From positions 1-32,259 of IMG/VR virus record IMGVR_UViG_3300007639_000009: a DNA stretch of 32,259 bases. One strand, given 5' to 3'. Shown piece after piece: positions 1 to 8,483 of this stretch; position 1 is the stretch's first letter, and each line of letters starts with the position of its first letter. Position numbers and translations under genes: made by a program. The notes beneath the pieces are model-generated. The model was not told the origin of the DNA, searched no databases, and worked only from the letters and a program-made list of their open reading frames with translations. The stretch comes from a virus.

Positions 1-3000
1 GCAGCTTCATCTAAGTTTTCGCCAACAGTATCAATTTTTTCTGCAGCACCAGTAATAACTTCCTTTGTACTTTCCGCTGCTTTATTTAATTCTTCTATAG
101 GTTTTTGTATTGTGCTAATATCACCTTTAAATAAATCAGCAGCAGATTGTGAAATTTTACTTTCGGCCAACAATTCTTCTAATGAATACTTTGCACCAGT
201 TTTCATATTTTTAGTTTTTAACAATTGCTGAACTTTATATTTTGTTGCTGACGCTTCTGTTGCACCAACATTCATTTCCGCAACACCAGAAGCCGCTTTA
301 CCAGAAGCATCCATGGCGTTATATCCAAGATTTCTTACACTTTTTGCGTATACATCAGCTAAAGCATAAGGAGCAATAGATTTGGCTGTTGCCGATTGCT
401 TGGCCATATTTCCTGCCCTAGCTGCCTCACCAAAAGATGACACACCCTTACTTGTTTTTGCATCTAGTGAACCATATACCGCACCTGAATCGTCTGCAAA
501 CATCTTTTTAATATTCTTAAACCTATGCGCAGCACCTTTCTGCATTTTACTTAATGACTGTTTTGTTTTCTTATTGACTCCATCTAATTCTAATTTTAAA
601 GATTTCATCACTTCGTCAATTTGCTCTGCAGGAACTAGGCTATTGATAAGGCCGCTCATTGCCCCCGGAACATCATTTAAAGTACTCCTCATCATTGCTG
701 CAATAGCTTTAATTTCTTTAGGGTTGCCCTTGGCTGAAACCTCAAAATCATTAATAGCTCTAAGCATTAATTCTTTATAAGTAACTACTTGTCTCTTAGT
801 TGAATCAACCATAGATGAGACTGGGTTAAGAATACCGCCTGGCCCTTTATCAAACCCAGGGATTCCTCCGCTTACAGGAACTGAATCACCAGCAGGAACC
901 ATAAAGGCAATATTTGGTCTTCTTGGGCGCGGAACCGTTCTTGCGGTTGATTGGCTAGCTGCAGGGCTAACTGCTTTAAGCCTTTTATTCAAATTAGTTA
1001 ATTTTGTTTGAGCCCTTCTAAGGTCTTTATTAACTTGGGTTTGACTGTGATCTATGGTTTCAGTTATTCCATTTAAAGCGTTAAATGTTTCAGCGCTTTT
1101 AGCTGTTTCAATTGCTTCTTTTGCAAGTCTCTTTATATTATATTTAGTCTTCCGTATCTCTGCCTTAATCAGATCTCTTTGTTCAACAATTCCTCTTTTA
1201 GGTGATGCTATAAGAGGAGTAGGCTCCCCAGTTCCCATTGGTATAGTGCCTCTACGAACACGCACCCCCCTATTGCTTTTAGATGCCCTAAGAGCATCCC
1301 GTGCAGTTACTCCGCGCTGATATTCTTCTTTTTGCTTTATAATTTTTTCAATATCTGCAGCTTTCTGAACATCAGTCCTGAGTTTTACAGCTACGTCATC
1401 TGCTTTCTTTACAGCCCTTTTTGAAGCTTTTTTTGTTTCTTGGGCTAAAAGCTCTGCTTCTTCTTTTGCTTCTTGACGAGCTTTAGATGCTTTTGAAAGC
1501 ATGGTGCTAGTCTGTTTAGGCTTTCTTTTTTTAGGAGCACCCTTGTCTGCTTCTCTCTGCGCATCTACCTCATCCATTCTTCTTTGAGCTGTTTTCCTAG
1601 CAGTATCGGCTTTTTTAAAATTTTCAATTTCTTTTTTAAGATCTTCTTCTGTCCCCCCGAAATCTCGCATGTAATCGCCCATTAGTTCCGCACTAGGGTT
1701 AGGAGTTGTAGACAATCTTCTTAGCGTCAGAACTTTCTTTTCCCTTAACTCAGCAGCTGCTGCCTGTTTTGCTGTTAAAGGAGTTTGCCCAATAAGTTTT
1801 CCATCTTTATCAAATTTTGCTTTATAGCGTTTTATAGGGGCAGACGAAGTACCTCTTCCAGTTTTTTTGATCTCTCTATCACTTACTACTTTTGCAGATT
1901 CTGCTAATTCTTCTGCAGTCAATCTATGTTCTTGCGCAACTCTTAAAAGGTTTCTATCTAGGGCTTCAGAAAAACGTTTAGCTTTTTCGGCTTCAAGTTG
2001 TTGAATTTTTTTGGCAATATCAGGATTAGTTGCGGCACCAGGAAGTTTTTTTGTTTTTGCAATTTCACCCCCCAATGGCTTGACTTCATTCTTTGCTCTT
2101 TCTGTAGCAAGATCATAACCTTCACGAGCGGTAATACTTCTTGCGCCTGAAGATTCGGCATTGCGAATTGCAGACTCTATTCTTGTCCTTCTTACTTCTG
2201 TTGTTTGTTTTAATTCACTTTCAAGACCTCTTATTTGTGTGTCAATAGCCGTACCAGTAACAGCATCCGGGGCCATCAATAGAGCTTGGCTTGTACTAAG
2301 ATCTTTACCTTTCTTAACTCTGTCGCTTATTGTTTGTCTTTCTTTTAGCAACTGATTGAGATTTTTTTCAACCAACCCAACCTCGGCATCTTGAGCAAGT
2401 CTTGAATTTACTATTCTCTCAAACTCTGTAAGAGTAAGTTTTCCAGGAATAGTTTTATTAGACCCCAACCCAAGATTTGTTTTTGGAAGCATTTTTCCAG
2501 ATTGCCCTTCGTTGAAAACTTCCATAATGTCATCAACCGTTTGCGTTGGATACATTTGACTTGTTATATTTGCAAAAAGTTCTCTAACGTCACCAGCAGA
2601 TTGCTTGCTGCCATCAAATATTCCTGTAGGAACACCTAACTTCCCAATAGCATTTGCTTTTTGACTAAGAGCAACAATTTCTTCAACAGCCTTTTTACCT
2701 TTTCCAACAGTCATCTTGGAAACTAAATTACCCCCTTCGGATATGTTTTTAATTATTGAAGCTTTTGTTGGAGCAGGGATTTTAAACGTTTTACCGCCAG
2801 CAAGGTTTGAAATATCTTTTAGTTCTTCAGGAATCGCTCTTCCAAAAGAAGTATAAAATCCCGCTATTTCTTTTCCAGTTATTTCAACTAAATCTTTTTT
2901 ACTAGATTCAAGAACCCCAGCAAGTGCCATTAATTGTGATGCTGATGAAACCTTGCCTAAAACACCGCTTCCCCCCATAGGAATATTGAAAACTGGTTTA

Positions 3001-6000
3001 CTAACAGACTTATTAATAATTTCTTGTGGTTTGAATACAGGCAGAGCAGGTGTTTTTGGTAAAGTTTTCCCAGACGGAAGAACTACTGGTGCAGTAGGTG
3101 CAGGAATTGACGCTAATTTATTTTTTGCGGCAATTAAATCGTTTACTGTTTTTAAACTTGCCTTGTTCCAATTTTGAAAACCCGCGTCTACATTTGGGTT
3201 TGTTAAAGATTTTAAAAGTTCTGTTCTTCTTTCAATAAGCTCATCAAGATTCATTGATGATGGAAGCTTGTTTACCGGCAACCCTCTTGGGCCGAGTTGT
3301 GGTAGTACCTGCGATCCGGGAGTTAATTCCTTACTAGGATTAACTGGTATAGCTGGGCGATTTTTGTCAGCAGTTTGTTTAGGGGGGCCGCGAGGAGATG
3401 TCCCGCCAGTAGAAGGAGAAGACGGCCCAATCCCCTTGCCACCTGGACCAAATTTGCCGCCTGTGCCGCCTGTAAATGTGTTTCCTACAAAAGTATTATT
3501 TTGAAATATTGAGCCAATAGTTTTTGCAACTTTTGAAAGAGCCCCTTTTGTTCCATCAGCCAAAGTTTTAACACCCTTGGCTGAACTTTTCTCAACAGAA
3601 TCAGTTATTTTCTTTGCAGCTTCCGCAGCAGTTTTAGCTTTAGTACTTTCATTTGACATCAGAGTAGACAACAGCTCAGATGTAGATGGAGCTTGCTCTC
3701 TACGATCCCTTAAAAACTTTTTTGCCATGCCCATCGGACTTGCCAATGTTGATCTACTTTGATTTGGAAGAATATTTGATTGCCTAAGAACATCTAGAGA
3801 AGAAGAATCCAAACCGGATACATCTAAAGGCCTTTTCCCACCTAAACCAAATGGAAGCCGACTTGCCCTGCTTGAGCCTTGAACCAAAAACCCTTGGCTT
3901 CCTGGTAACTGAGTAACAGCTTTTGCGCCTCTAAGTAAATTAGGGTTATTAATAATATCCATCAAGCTAACGGCAGAAACTCTTGCTTTCCCAAACCCAA
4001 GAGTTAATCTCCCTAAAGCTTGAACAACACCACCAAACAAAACTCTAACAGTTCCAAAAGCCAATGTTAAAGGACCAGTAACTGCCATGAGAAGCATAAA
4101 TGCGCCAACAACTTTCTTTACATAAGTTGGCATATCTTGTATAGCTTTTGCAAATTTTTGAAAAAACGGAAGAACAAATTTTACAAGATCATCTATAATG
4201 GGAACAATTGCTACACCCATAGCAACAATTGAAGCTTTGAGTGAATCGTATCTAACCTTTGGAGTATTGCGACTTAACTCCAACTCCTGTTCAGTTATCT
4301 TGGCAGCATAATTCTCAACATCAAAACCCATAGACAGATAAACTTTTGAAAACTCTGTTGCTGTTTCAGAAATAAAGTCAATACTTTTACCGTTTGCTAA
4401 AGCAATCTTTTGCAATTCTGATTGCGCATCAATTTGACCTTGCTTAATCAGTGCGGCCCTACGGGTTAAACTACTATTTGTTGCAGAAATTTGCTCATTA
4501 GCACCACGATGTAGTTTTCCTATATCCTCAATACTGCGTACAGTAATTTGTTCTAACCCCGCAGACTTTAGCCTTAAGTTAACATTTCTTTCAAGAGCTT
4601 GAGCAATTTTGTATTCTTCAGTAACAATTCCTGACGCATAACCTTTTGATTGATCTTGCCCAGGACCTTTTAATGACTCTTGAAATTGCCCCATTTGGTT
4701 TAATGTTGTTGCCATTCTTGGCCCTTGACGGACACCAAACATTCTTGATGCTAATTCAAGAGTACCCTGCTTCCCCTTGGCTTTTTCCAAAGCAAGGAAA
4801 CTATTAGTCAAGTCATTTAAGTTTTCAATACCAATACCAGCTGCATATTTAAAATTAGGTCCAAGTTCCTCATTCAACCCAGCAATTATTTGTGTGTTCT
4901 GTTTTGTTTGAGCAACCATTCTTTGCAAAGAAACTTTTACAGAGTTAGCTGAAGCTCCGACTTGAAAACCGGTTGCAATCATCGGAACAACCATAGCAAT
5001 AGCTTCAGTCATATTTAAACCAAACATAGTTGCAGCAGCAGAAACTTCAGGAAACGCTTCAGCAATGTTTCTTAATGACATAACCGTTTTGTTTTCAACT
5101 ATGTTAAACATTGCCATCTGACCACGAAGCTCCGCCCCTATCTCGGCAGCAACTTGCGCATCGTTAACCTGAACACTTCTACCTAGTTCTCTTCTAACAG
5201 CCAATATATTTTGATACATCGCTGAAACAAATTCTTGCGAAGCGGTAATATCAAGATTACCGAGTTTTTCCATCTCGGCAGTCATTGCTGTCAAGTTGTA
5301 CAACATCTGTTCACTTTCTATTGTTGAATTACTGATCCCGATACCTAACTCAGCAAAATCTCCGGCAATTGACTGAACAAGAACTCTAGACACGCCCCAC
5401 TTAGCAGTAATCTTATCTAAAGATTTTCCAAGCATATCAACTGCGGCTCTAGCTTGTACCTGGCTGGAAACAAACTTACCATTAGCGTCAACGGTAGACA
5501 TGAAGTTATCATTTAAAAGTTTTGTAATTCTAACATTTTGAGTTTCTAATTTACTAAATTGAAAAAACGCTTCCCTCAACCCCATAATAATTGGAGCAGA
5601 AAAATTTCTAGTAAAAAGATACCCTGATTGCTGAGCAGCTGTACCCAGACCCGATACCTTTTTCCCATAATTTATTAATTCATTTCCACGAATTAAACGA
5701 GAAAATGAACTTTGAGCGCTAATAGCGCTATTTAAATGCCCTGTTGTTTGAGCAAAGGCTTGATTGAATTTTGCACTTCCGCTTGCCGCTCTGTTTAAAT
5801 TAGAATATTCTTTATTTAATAATGCTAAACTCTTTCTAGCTTGTTCTATAGAAGCAGCCAGTAAATTATTGTTTTTAGATAAAGAAAAAGTAACTTTTGA
5901 AGCATTAACCGCACCAGTAGTGGTCAGCCCTAATGCTTTATTTAAAGCACTTGTTGAATTACCTAAAGAAACTTGCCTACTTGCTAAACTAGCAATACTA

Positions 6001-6110
6001 TTAGCTAAATTATTTAATTCATTAGCAATTATGGCTGTAGCAGAAGTAGCGTTGTCCGTGACAACGGCATTTATCCTAATAGATTCATCACTTCCGCTAA
6101 TATCAGACAT
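1..6110 (-). CDS. Tail tape measure protein (3' end cut by window edge)
   Basis: This is the tail tape measure protein, which sets tail length and leaves through the tail tube during DNA ejection. The frame is open from ATG 6110-6108 to the window edge, giving 2036 visible codons. The N-terminal 150 residues are Asn/Ser/Ala-rich and helical. Residues about 220-470 resemble the TP901/PhageMin_Tail core, for example MFGLNMTEAIAMVVPMIATG and the later 'LASRMFGVRQGPRMATTL'. A hydrophobic stretch lies near residues 660-700 (VKKVVGAFMLLMAVTGPLTL). A Gly/Pro-rich linker is near residues 880-950, and long Lys/Glu/Ala-rich coiled-coil-like stretches follow between about 1300 and 1650. It sits directly downstream of the gpG/gpGT-like chaperones, the canonical position. 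The stop codon lies outside the window, so the full length is unknown. Confidence 0.93.
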   Translation of the reverse strand, partial: MSDISGSDESIRINAVVTDNATSATAIIANELNNLANSIASLASRQVSLGNSTSALNKALGLTTTGAVNASKVTFSLSKNNNLLAASIEQARKSLALLNKEYSNLNRAASGSAKFNQAFAQTTGHLNSAISAQSSFSRLIRGNELINYGKKVSGLGTAAQQSGYLFTRNFSAPIIMGLREAFFQFSKLETQNVRITKLLNDNFMSTVDANGKFVSSQVQARAAVDMLGKSLDKITAKWGVSRVLVQSIAGDFAELGIGISNSTIESEQMLYNLTAMTAEMEKLGNLDITASQEFVSAMYQNILAVRRELGRSVQVNDAQVAAEIGAELRGQMAMFNIVENKTVMSLRNIAEAFPEVSAAATMFGLNMTEAIAMVVPMIATGFQVGASANSVKVSLQRMVAQTKQNTQIIAGLNEELGPNFKYAAGIGIENLNDLTNSFLALEKAKGKQGTLELASRMFGVRQGPRMATTLNQMGQFQESLKGPGQDQSKGYASGIVTEEYKIAQALERNVNLRLKSAGLEQITVRSIEDIGKLHRGANEQISATNSSLTRRAALIKQGQIDAQSELQKIALANGKSIDFISETATEFSKVYLSMGFDVENYAAKITEQELELSRNTPKVRYDSLKASIVAMGVAIVPIIDDLVKFVLPFFQKFAKAIQDMPTYVKKVVGAFMLLMAVTGPLTLAFGTVRVLFGGVVQALGRLTLGFGKARVSAVSLMDIINNPNLLRGAKAVTQLPGSQGFLVQGSSRASRLPFGLGGKRPLDVSGLDSSSLDVLRQSNILPNQSRSTLASPMGMAKKFLRDRREQAPSTSELLSTLMSNESTKAKTAAEAAKKITDSVEKSSAKGVKTLADGTKGALSKVAKTIGSIFQNNTFVGNTFTGGTGGKFGPGGKGIGPSSPSTGGTSPRGPPKQTADKNRPAIPVNPSKELTPGSQVLPQLGPRGLPVNKLPSSMNLDELIERRTELLKSLTNPNVDAGFQNWNKASLKTVNDLIAAKNKLASIPAPTAPVVLPSGKTLPKTPALPVFKPQEIINKSVSKPVFNIPMGGSGVLGKVSSASQLMALAGVLESSKKDLVEITGKEIAGFYTSFGRAIPEELKDISNLAGGKTFKIPAPTKASIIKNISEGGNLVSKMTVGKGKKAVEEIVALSQKANAIGKLGVPTGIFDGSKQSAGDVRELFANITSQMYPTQTVDDIMEVFNEGQSGKMLPKTNLGLGSNKTIPGKLTLTEFERIVNSRLAQDAEVGLVEKNLNQLLKERQTISDRVKKGKDLSTSQALLMAPDAVTGTAIDTQIRGLESELKQTTEVRRTRIESAIRNAESSGARSITAREGYDLATERAKNEVKPLGGEIAKTKKLPGAATNPDIAKKIQQLEAEKAKRFSEALDRNLLRVAQEHRLTAEELAESAKVVSDREIKKTGRGTSSAPIKRYKAKFDKDGKLIGQTPLTAKQAAAAELREKKVLTLRRLSTTPNPSAELMGDYMRDFGGTEEDLKKEIENFKKADTARKTAQRRMDEVDAQREADKGAPKKRKPKQTSTMLSKASKARQEAKEEAELLAQETKKASKRAVKKADDVAVKLRTDVQKAADIEKIIKQKEEYQRGVTARDALRASKSNRGVRVRRGTIPMGTGEPTPLIASPKRGIVEQRDLIKAEIRKTKYNIKRLAKEAIETAKSAETFNALNGITETIDHSQTQVNKDLRRAQTKLTNLNKRLKAVSPAASQSTARTVPRPRRPNIAFMVPAGDSVPVSGGIPGFDKGPGGILNPVSSMVDSTKRQVVTYKELMLRAINDFEVSAKGNPKEIKAIAAMMRSTLNDVPGAMSGLINSLVPAEQIDEVMKSLKLELDGVNKKTKQSLSKMQKGAAHRFKNIKKMFADDSGAVYGSLDAKTSKGVSSFGEAARAGNMAKQSATAKSIAPYALADVYAKSVRNLGYNAMDASGKAASGVAEMNVGATEASATKYKVQQLLKTKNMKTGAKYSLEELLAESKISQSAADLFKGDISTIQKPIEELNKAAESTKEVITGAAEKIDTVGENLDEA

Positions 6111-6160
6111 AGTTTGTACTATAAATTATCGCACAATAGAGAGAATTAAGCAATGCCGTA

Positions 6161-6547
6161 TTACTTGTCAGCATACAACTCAGGGAAAGCTTGTCTTCTA
6201 TCTTCATCAGTTGTAGCCCCCATACCGAAACCAGAAATGCCTTTAGATTTCATCTCCATCGCAGATGCTGGCTTCTTCGGTTGAACAGGAGCAGGGTCAT
6301 ACCAATCATCGTCAAAATCAACATCTGCGCCTTGAGCGGCAGCAGCAATTTTCATGTTCATTGAAGTTTCATTTGCACAAGCACGATACAACAAAAACAA
6401 CTCATTTAATGTCAGTTGGCTTTCTAATTCATATAAGTTCAACCATGAACCTGTTTTTACAAACAATTCCGATTCATACTTGAGGAGAGGAATATCCTCC
6501 CAACTGAGAGGCTCACCATCCTCTCCGCTTACAAGGAAGGGTCTGAC
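6161..6547 (-). CDS. Frameshift extension of tail assembly chaperone (gpT part of gpGT)
   Basis: This second chaperone frame is open from 6568 (after a TGA) down to the TAA at 6163-6161 and overlaps the 3' end of the upstream chaperone frame in the -1 phase. It has no ATG or GTG start with a ribosome site; the only early candidate is a TTG at 6466-6464. It is therefore most simply made as a -1 frameshift product. Slipping on the GGGG run at 6547-6550 (ATG GGG TCA) would join 99 upstream residues to 128 residues from this frame, a 227-aa fusion. The visible part contains WEDIPLLKYESEL, 'SQLTLNELFLLYRAC' and an acidic 'DVDFDDDWYDP' stretch. By the lambda gpG/gpGT model the fusion recruits the tape measure protein and tail tube subunits. 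The exact slip site is inferred. Confidence 0.75.
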   Translation of the reverse strand, partial: VRPFLVSGEDGEPLSWEDIPLLKYESELFVKTGSWLNLYELESQLTLNELFLLYRACANETSMNMKIAAAAQGADVDFDDDWYDPAPVQPKKPASAMEMKSKGISGFGMGATTDEDRRQAFPELYADK

Positions 6548-6843
6548 CCCATTGCGGCTGACATAACTTCACCGAACGAACGCAAGTCAAGAACATCTTC
6601 AAGAGCTTCTTTGTTAGAAGCTAAAACTGGATCAACAACCGACAGGGCAATACCTGCAGCTTCAACCATGATGTCAATGTCAGCGTCAGTCAATGTATCT
6701 TCAGTTTTAAGATCCTTAACAACTTTCATAAACTTACGAAGACTACGAATTGTCAATGGCTTAATTACACGAACTTTACCATCTGCAAATAGAATTTCTC
6801 TACCTGCCAGAATATCATTATTTTTATCACTCAATTTAATCAC
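6529..6843 (-). CDS. Tail assembly chaperone, short form (gpG-like)
   Basis: A 104-aa protein between the major tail protein and the tape measure gene, where lambda gpG-type chaperones sit. It starts at GTG 6843-6841, preceded by an AAAGGAAC ribosome site. The N-terminal half is small and beta-rich (ILAGREILFADGKVRVIKPL) and is followed by helices (SLRKFMKVVKDLKTEDTLTD and the segment from DIDIMVEAAGIAL). It stops at TAA 6531-6529. An overlapping -1 frame continues and would give the longer gpGT-like form. The call rests on position, size and the frameshift arrangement, because chaperone sequences are poorly conserved. Confidence 0.78.
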   Translation of the reverse strand: MIKLSDKNNDILAGREILFADGKVRVIKPLTIRSLRKFMKVVKDLKTEDTLTDADIDIMVEAAGIALSVVDPVLASNKEALEDVLDLRSFGEVMSAAMGSDPSL

Positions 6844-6868
6844 CTGTTCCTTTTGTTTGAGAAGAAAG

Positions 6869-6914
6869 CAAAAAGCCCCTTCACAATAAGTTTACCACAT
6901 ATTGTGTCGGGACT
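6869..6914 (-). terminator. Rho-independent terminator after the major tail protein gene
   Basis: On the minus strand the arms AGTCCC/GGGGCT (6914-6909 and 6879-6874, one G-U pair) and CACAATA/TATTGTG (6906-6900 and 6888-6882) stack around a 2x2 internal mismatch and an 11-base loop. A TTTTT run follows at 6873-6869. The hairpin sits in the gap between the major tail protein stop and the chaperone gene. It would make the tail tube transcript more abundant than the chaperone and tape measure transcript. Confidence 0.85.
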
Positions 6915-6946
6915 TCAAGCTTTACAAACTATATTTTATTTAAATA

Positions 6947-7516
6947 TTAGTCTTGGTCAACGATCTTGCCGTATTCATAACCACTGTCTGCAATGGTTGG
7001 AAGAATGCGGAAACCTACCGTAAACATCGTTGCCTCTGCACGCTTCATTGAAATCATTGACGATTCCATTGAAACAGCACGCTTTGCGTAGAATTTACGA
7101 GTCTTAATCGCTACAGCACTTGAACCTGGTGCTGAACCAGTTACAACAACACCCTTCTCATTTGGGTACACTGATTGTGTTCCAAACATGAAAGTATGAG
7201 TGTTAGCTCCATCTGGAGCATTCACAACGATGTCGCCATCGTCATAGTTCCAAGCTGTTGTCAAGTTAGTCAAAGTTCCTTCTGCAAGGGTTGTCTTCAA
7301 CATAACCTTAACTTTTGATTGAATCAACTTAGCTGCATCGCCAAACTGATCTACCTCAATGTCAACAATTTCTGGTTCCCATGAAATTTCAACACCGTTT
7401 GTTGTTGCACCTACATCTGTAAAGCTGTTCATAGCTGTGATGCTAGTTGCGTTTGCGTTGGTGCCAAGCTTAATTGTTGCTTCGCCAACGACTATATTTG
7501 CTACTGTTACTGCCAT
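6947..7516 (-). CDS. Major tail protein (tail tube subunit)
   Basis: A 189-aa protein likely to be the tail tube subunit that polymerises around the tape measure protein. It is rich in beta-strand, Val, Thr and Ala, and contains VGEATIKLG, GVEISWEPEIVDIEVDQFG, a central KVKVMLKTTLAEGTLTNL segment and a C-terminal MFTVGFRILPTIAD strand. These features are typical of siphovirus tube proteins. It starts at ATG 7516-7514 with a near-perfect AGGAGG site eight bases upstream. A terminator follows it, then the gpG/gpGT chaperones and tape measure gene, which is strong positional support. Ribosome site quality and the terminator fit high expression. Confidence 0.82.
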   Translation of the reverse strand: MAVTVANIVVGEATIKLGTNANATSITAMNSFTDVGATTNGVEISWEPEIVDIEVDQFGDAAKLIQSKVKVMLKTTLAEGTLTNLTTAWNYDDGDIVVNAPDGANTHTFMFGTQSVYPNEKGVVVTGSAPGSSAVAIKTRKFYAKRAVSMESSMISMKRAEATMFTVGFRILPTIADSGYEYGKIVDQD

Positions 7517-7532
7517 TTTAAATCCTCCTGAT

Positions 7533-7727
7533 TTAATCTAATCGGAATATCTTCCGACCTTTTTTATCGCGCCATTGCGCAATCTTCTTTGAATCTTCAA
7601 TACCGATTTCGTTTTCACGCTTACCGATACCTAAACCCTTCATCCATTCAAAATCGTATACCTTGCCCGAGATTTTTACCACGAAGCCAGGTTCTTTTCC
7701 AATGTATGTAATTGTAGTGTATACCAT
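7533..7727 (-). CDS. Small basic protein of unknown function
   Basis: A 64-aa lysine-rich protein beginning MVYTTITYIGKEPGFVVKIS and ending KKIAQWRDKKGRKIFRLD. It has no signal peptide or membrane segment. It lies between the tail terminator-like gene and the major tail protein gene. I do not recognise the family; a small tail or capsid accessory role is only suggested by position. No Shine-Dalgarno site precedes the ATG, but a TATAAT box ends five bases before it (7738-7733). The gene may therefore be translated from a leaderless mRNA that starts at or next to the ATG. Confidence 0.6.
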   Translation of the reverse strand: MVYTTITYIGKEPGFVVKISGKVYDFEWMKGLGIGKRENEIGIEDSKKIAQWRDKKGRKIFRLD

Positions 7728-7732
7728 ATTTT

Positions 7733-7738
7733 ATTATA
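7733..7738 (-). promoter_or_regulatory. -10 box (TATAAT) adjacent to the 64-aa gene start
   Basis: A perfect TATAAT on the minus strand, followed by AAAAT and then the ATG at 7727. Normal -10 to start-site spacing would place transcription initiation on or beside the ATG. No clear -35 is seen; the best hexamer at 16-base spacing is TTAGGC. A short GCGC-CTAA-GCGC inverted repeat lies just upstream at 7753-7764. Confidence 0.5.
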
Positions 7739-7782
7739 ACACAATCTGTTAAGCGCCTAAGCGCAATATAGAGTATACCACA

Positions 7783-8199
7783 TTAATAATCAACATTTTT
7801 AATTTTAAAATCAAGGTTCATTCTGTACCAACCCTCTTTCTCTATTGGGGCTGTCAAGCTAGAACCCACCATATAAGAGGCCAAAGGCCTTACTTCTGAA
7901 GGAGATATCCCCCCACTTTGACCAACTTGATCACCTATTGATAATAAATTAATTATTCGCTCAGACAACGAAAACAGCCTAGAAGCATCTGTGTCAAAAA
8001 TAGAATACCGAATGTAATCGCATCTTATCCAATACTGCTCAACATCCGGAACCCGAGGCTGATACAAATATGTGACAAACGGGGCAGCCTCATTGTTGGT
8101 AGCTATTACAGGAAAAAAACTCATAGTTTTACCAGCTAAAGAAATCAATGTAGCATCACTAATTAGTCTTGAGTTAACATCATAAATACTAATACCCAC
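7783..8199 (-). CDS. Probable tail terminator / tail completion protein
   Basis: A 138-aa protein in the slot after the stopper and gp10-like genes and before the major tail protein, where tail terminators (lambda gpU-like or DUF3168-like) normally lie. The sequence has an N-terminal helix (MGISIYDVNSRLISDATLIS), central strands (APFVTYLYQPRVPDV and YWIRCDYIRYSIFDTDASR), a helix (LFSLSERIINLLS) and a C-terminal strand (WYRMNLDFKIKNVD). This matches the alpha/beta layout of that fold. It starts at GTG 8199-8197, overlapping the upstream TAG by one base, so translation is probably coupled. The family assignment rests mainly on size and order. Confidence 0.55.
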   Translation of the reverse strand: MGISIYDVNSRLISDATLISLAGKTMSFFPVIATNNEAAPFVTYLYQPRVPDVEQYWIRCDYIRYSIFDTDASRLFSLSERIINLLSIGDQVGQSGGISPSEVRPLASYMVGSSLTAPIEKEGWYRMNLDFKIKNVDY

Positions 8200-8483
8200 T
8201 ACACCCCCCTTGTTAATTTAATAAATGATTCCCTAAAAGTTTCTTTAAAAAATTCTTTAGCATCATCACTAACATCATCAACATCCCCAACATTACTTGC
8301 TGTTATCAAAAAGGTATCGTTATCATTTTCTAAACGCACTACACCGTATTCGGGGTTAATTTGTTGCAATTTTAGTACAGTTGCCTCAGCTGCTTCAGCC
8401 ATAGCAGTTTGTTGATCAAGACTTATTTTGTTTAATTTATCAATATAATTATCAACATTTCCGGAAATAATAAATTTTATCAT
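8199..8483 (-). CDS. HK97 gp10-like head-tail joining protein (tentative)
   Basis: A 94-aa protein located between the stopper-like and tail terminator-like genes, the usual place for HK97 gp10-family proteins. It begins MIKFIISGNVDNYIDKLNKI and has an amphipathic helix (QQTAMAEAAEATVLKLQQIN) and a C-terminal helix (AKEFFKETFRESFIKLTRG). The layout of short strand, long helix, strands and helix fits that family. It is shorter than the usual 110-150 residues, so the call is tentative. The ATG overlaps the upstream stop by four bases (ATGA). Confidence 0.45.
   Translation of the reverse strand: MIKFIISGNVDNYIDKLNKISLDQQTAMAEAAEATVLKLQQINPEYGVVRLENDNDTFLITASNVGDVDDVSDDAKEFFKETFRESFIKLTRGV

Noticed and set aside
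1958-2161. A 67-aa minus-strand frame inside the tape measure gene
   Set aside because: It is out of frame within a well-supported coding region and its composition is a shadow of Lys/Glu-rich codons.
382-3762. Plus-strand frames opposite the tape measure gene
   Set aside because: The minus frame is open throughout with a typical tape measure composition. The plus frames are short and low in complexity and have no ribosome site.
6161-6466. Independent gene starting at TTG 6466
   Set aside because: No ribosome site precedes the TTG. The frame is open further upstream into the previous gene, and the position fits the frameshifted chaperone pair better.
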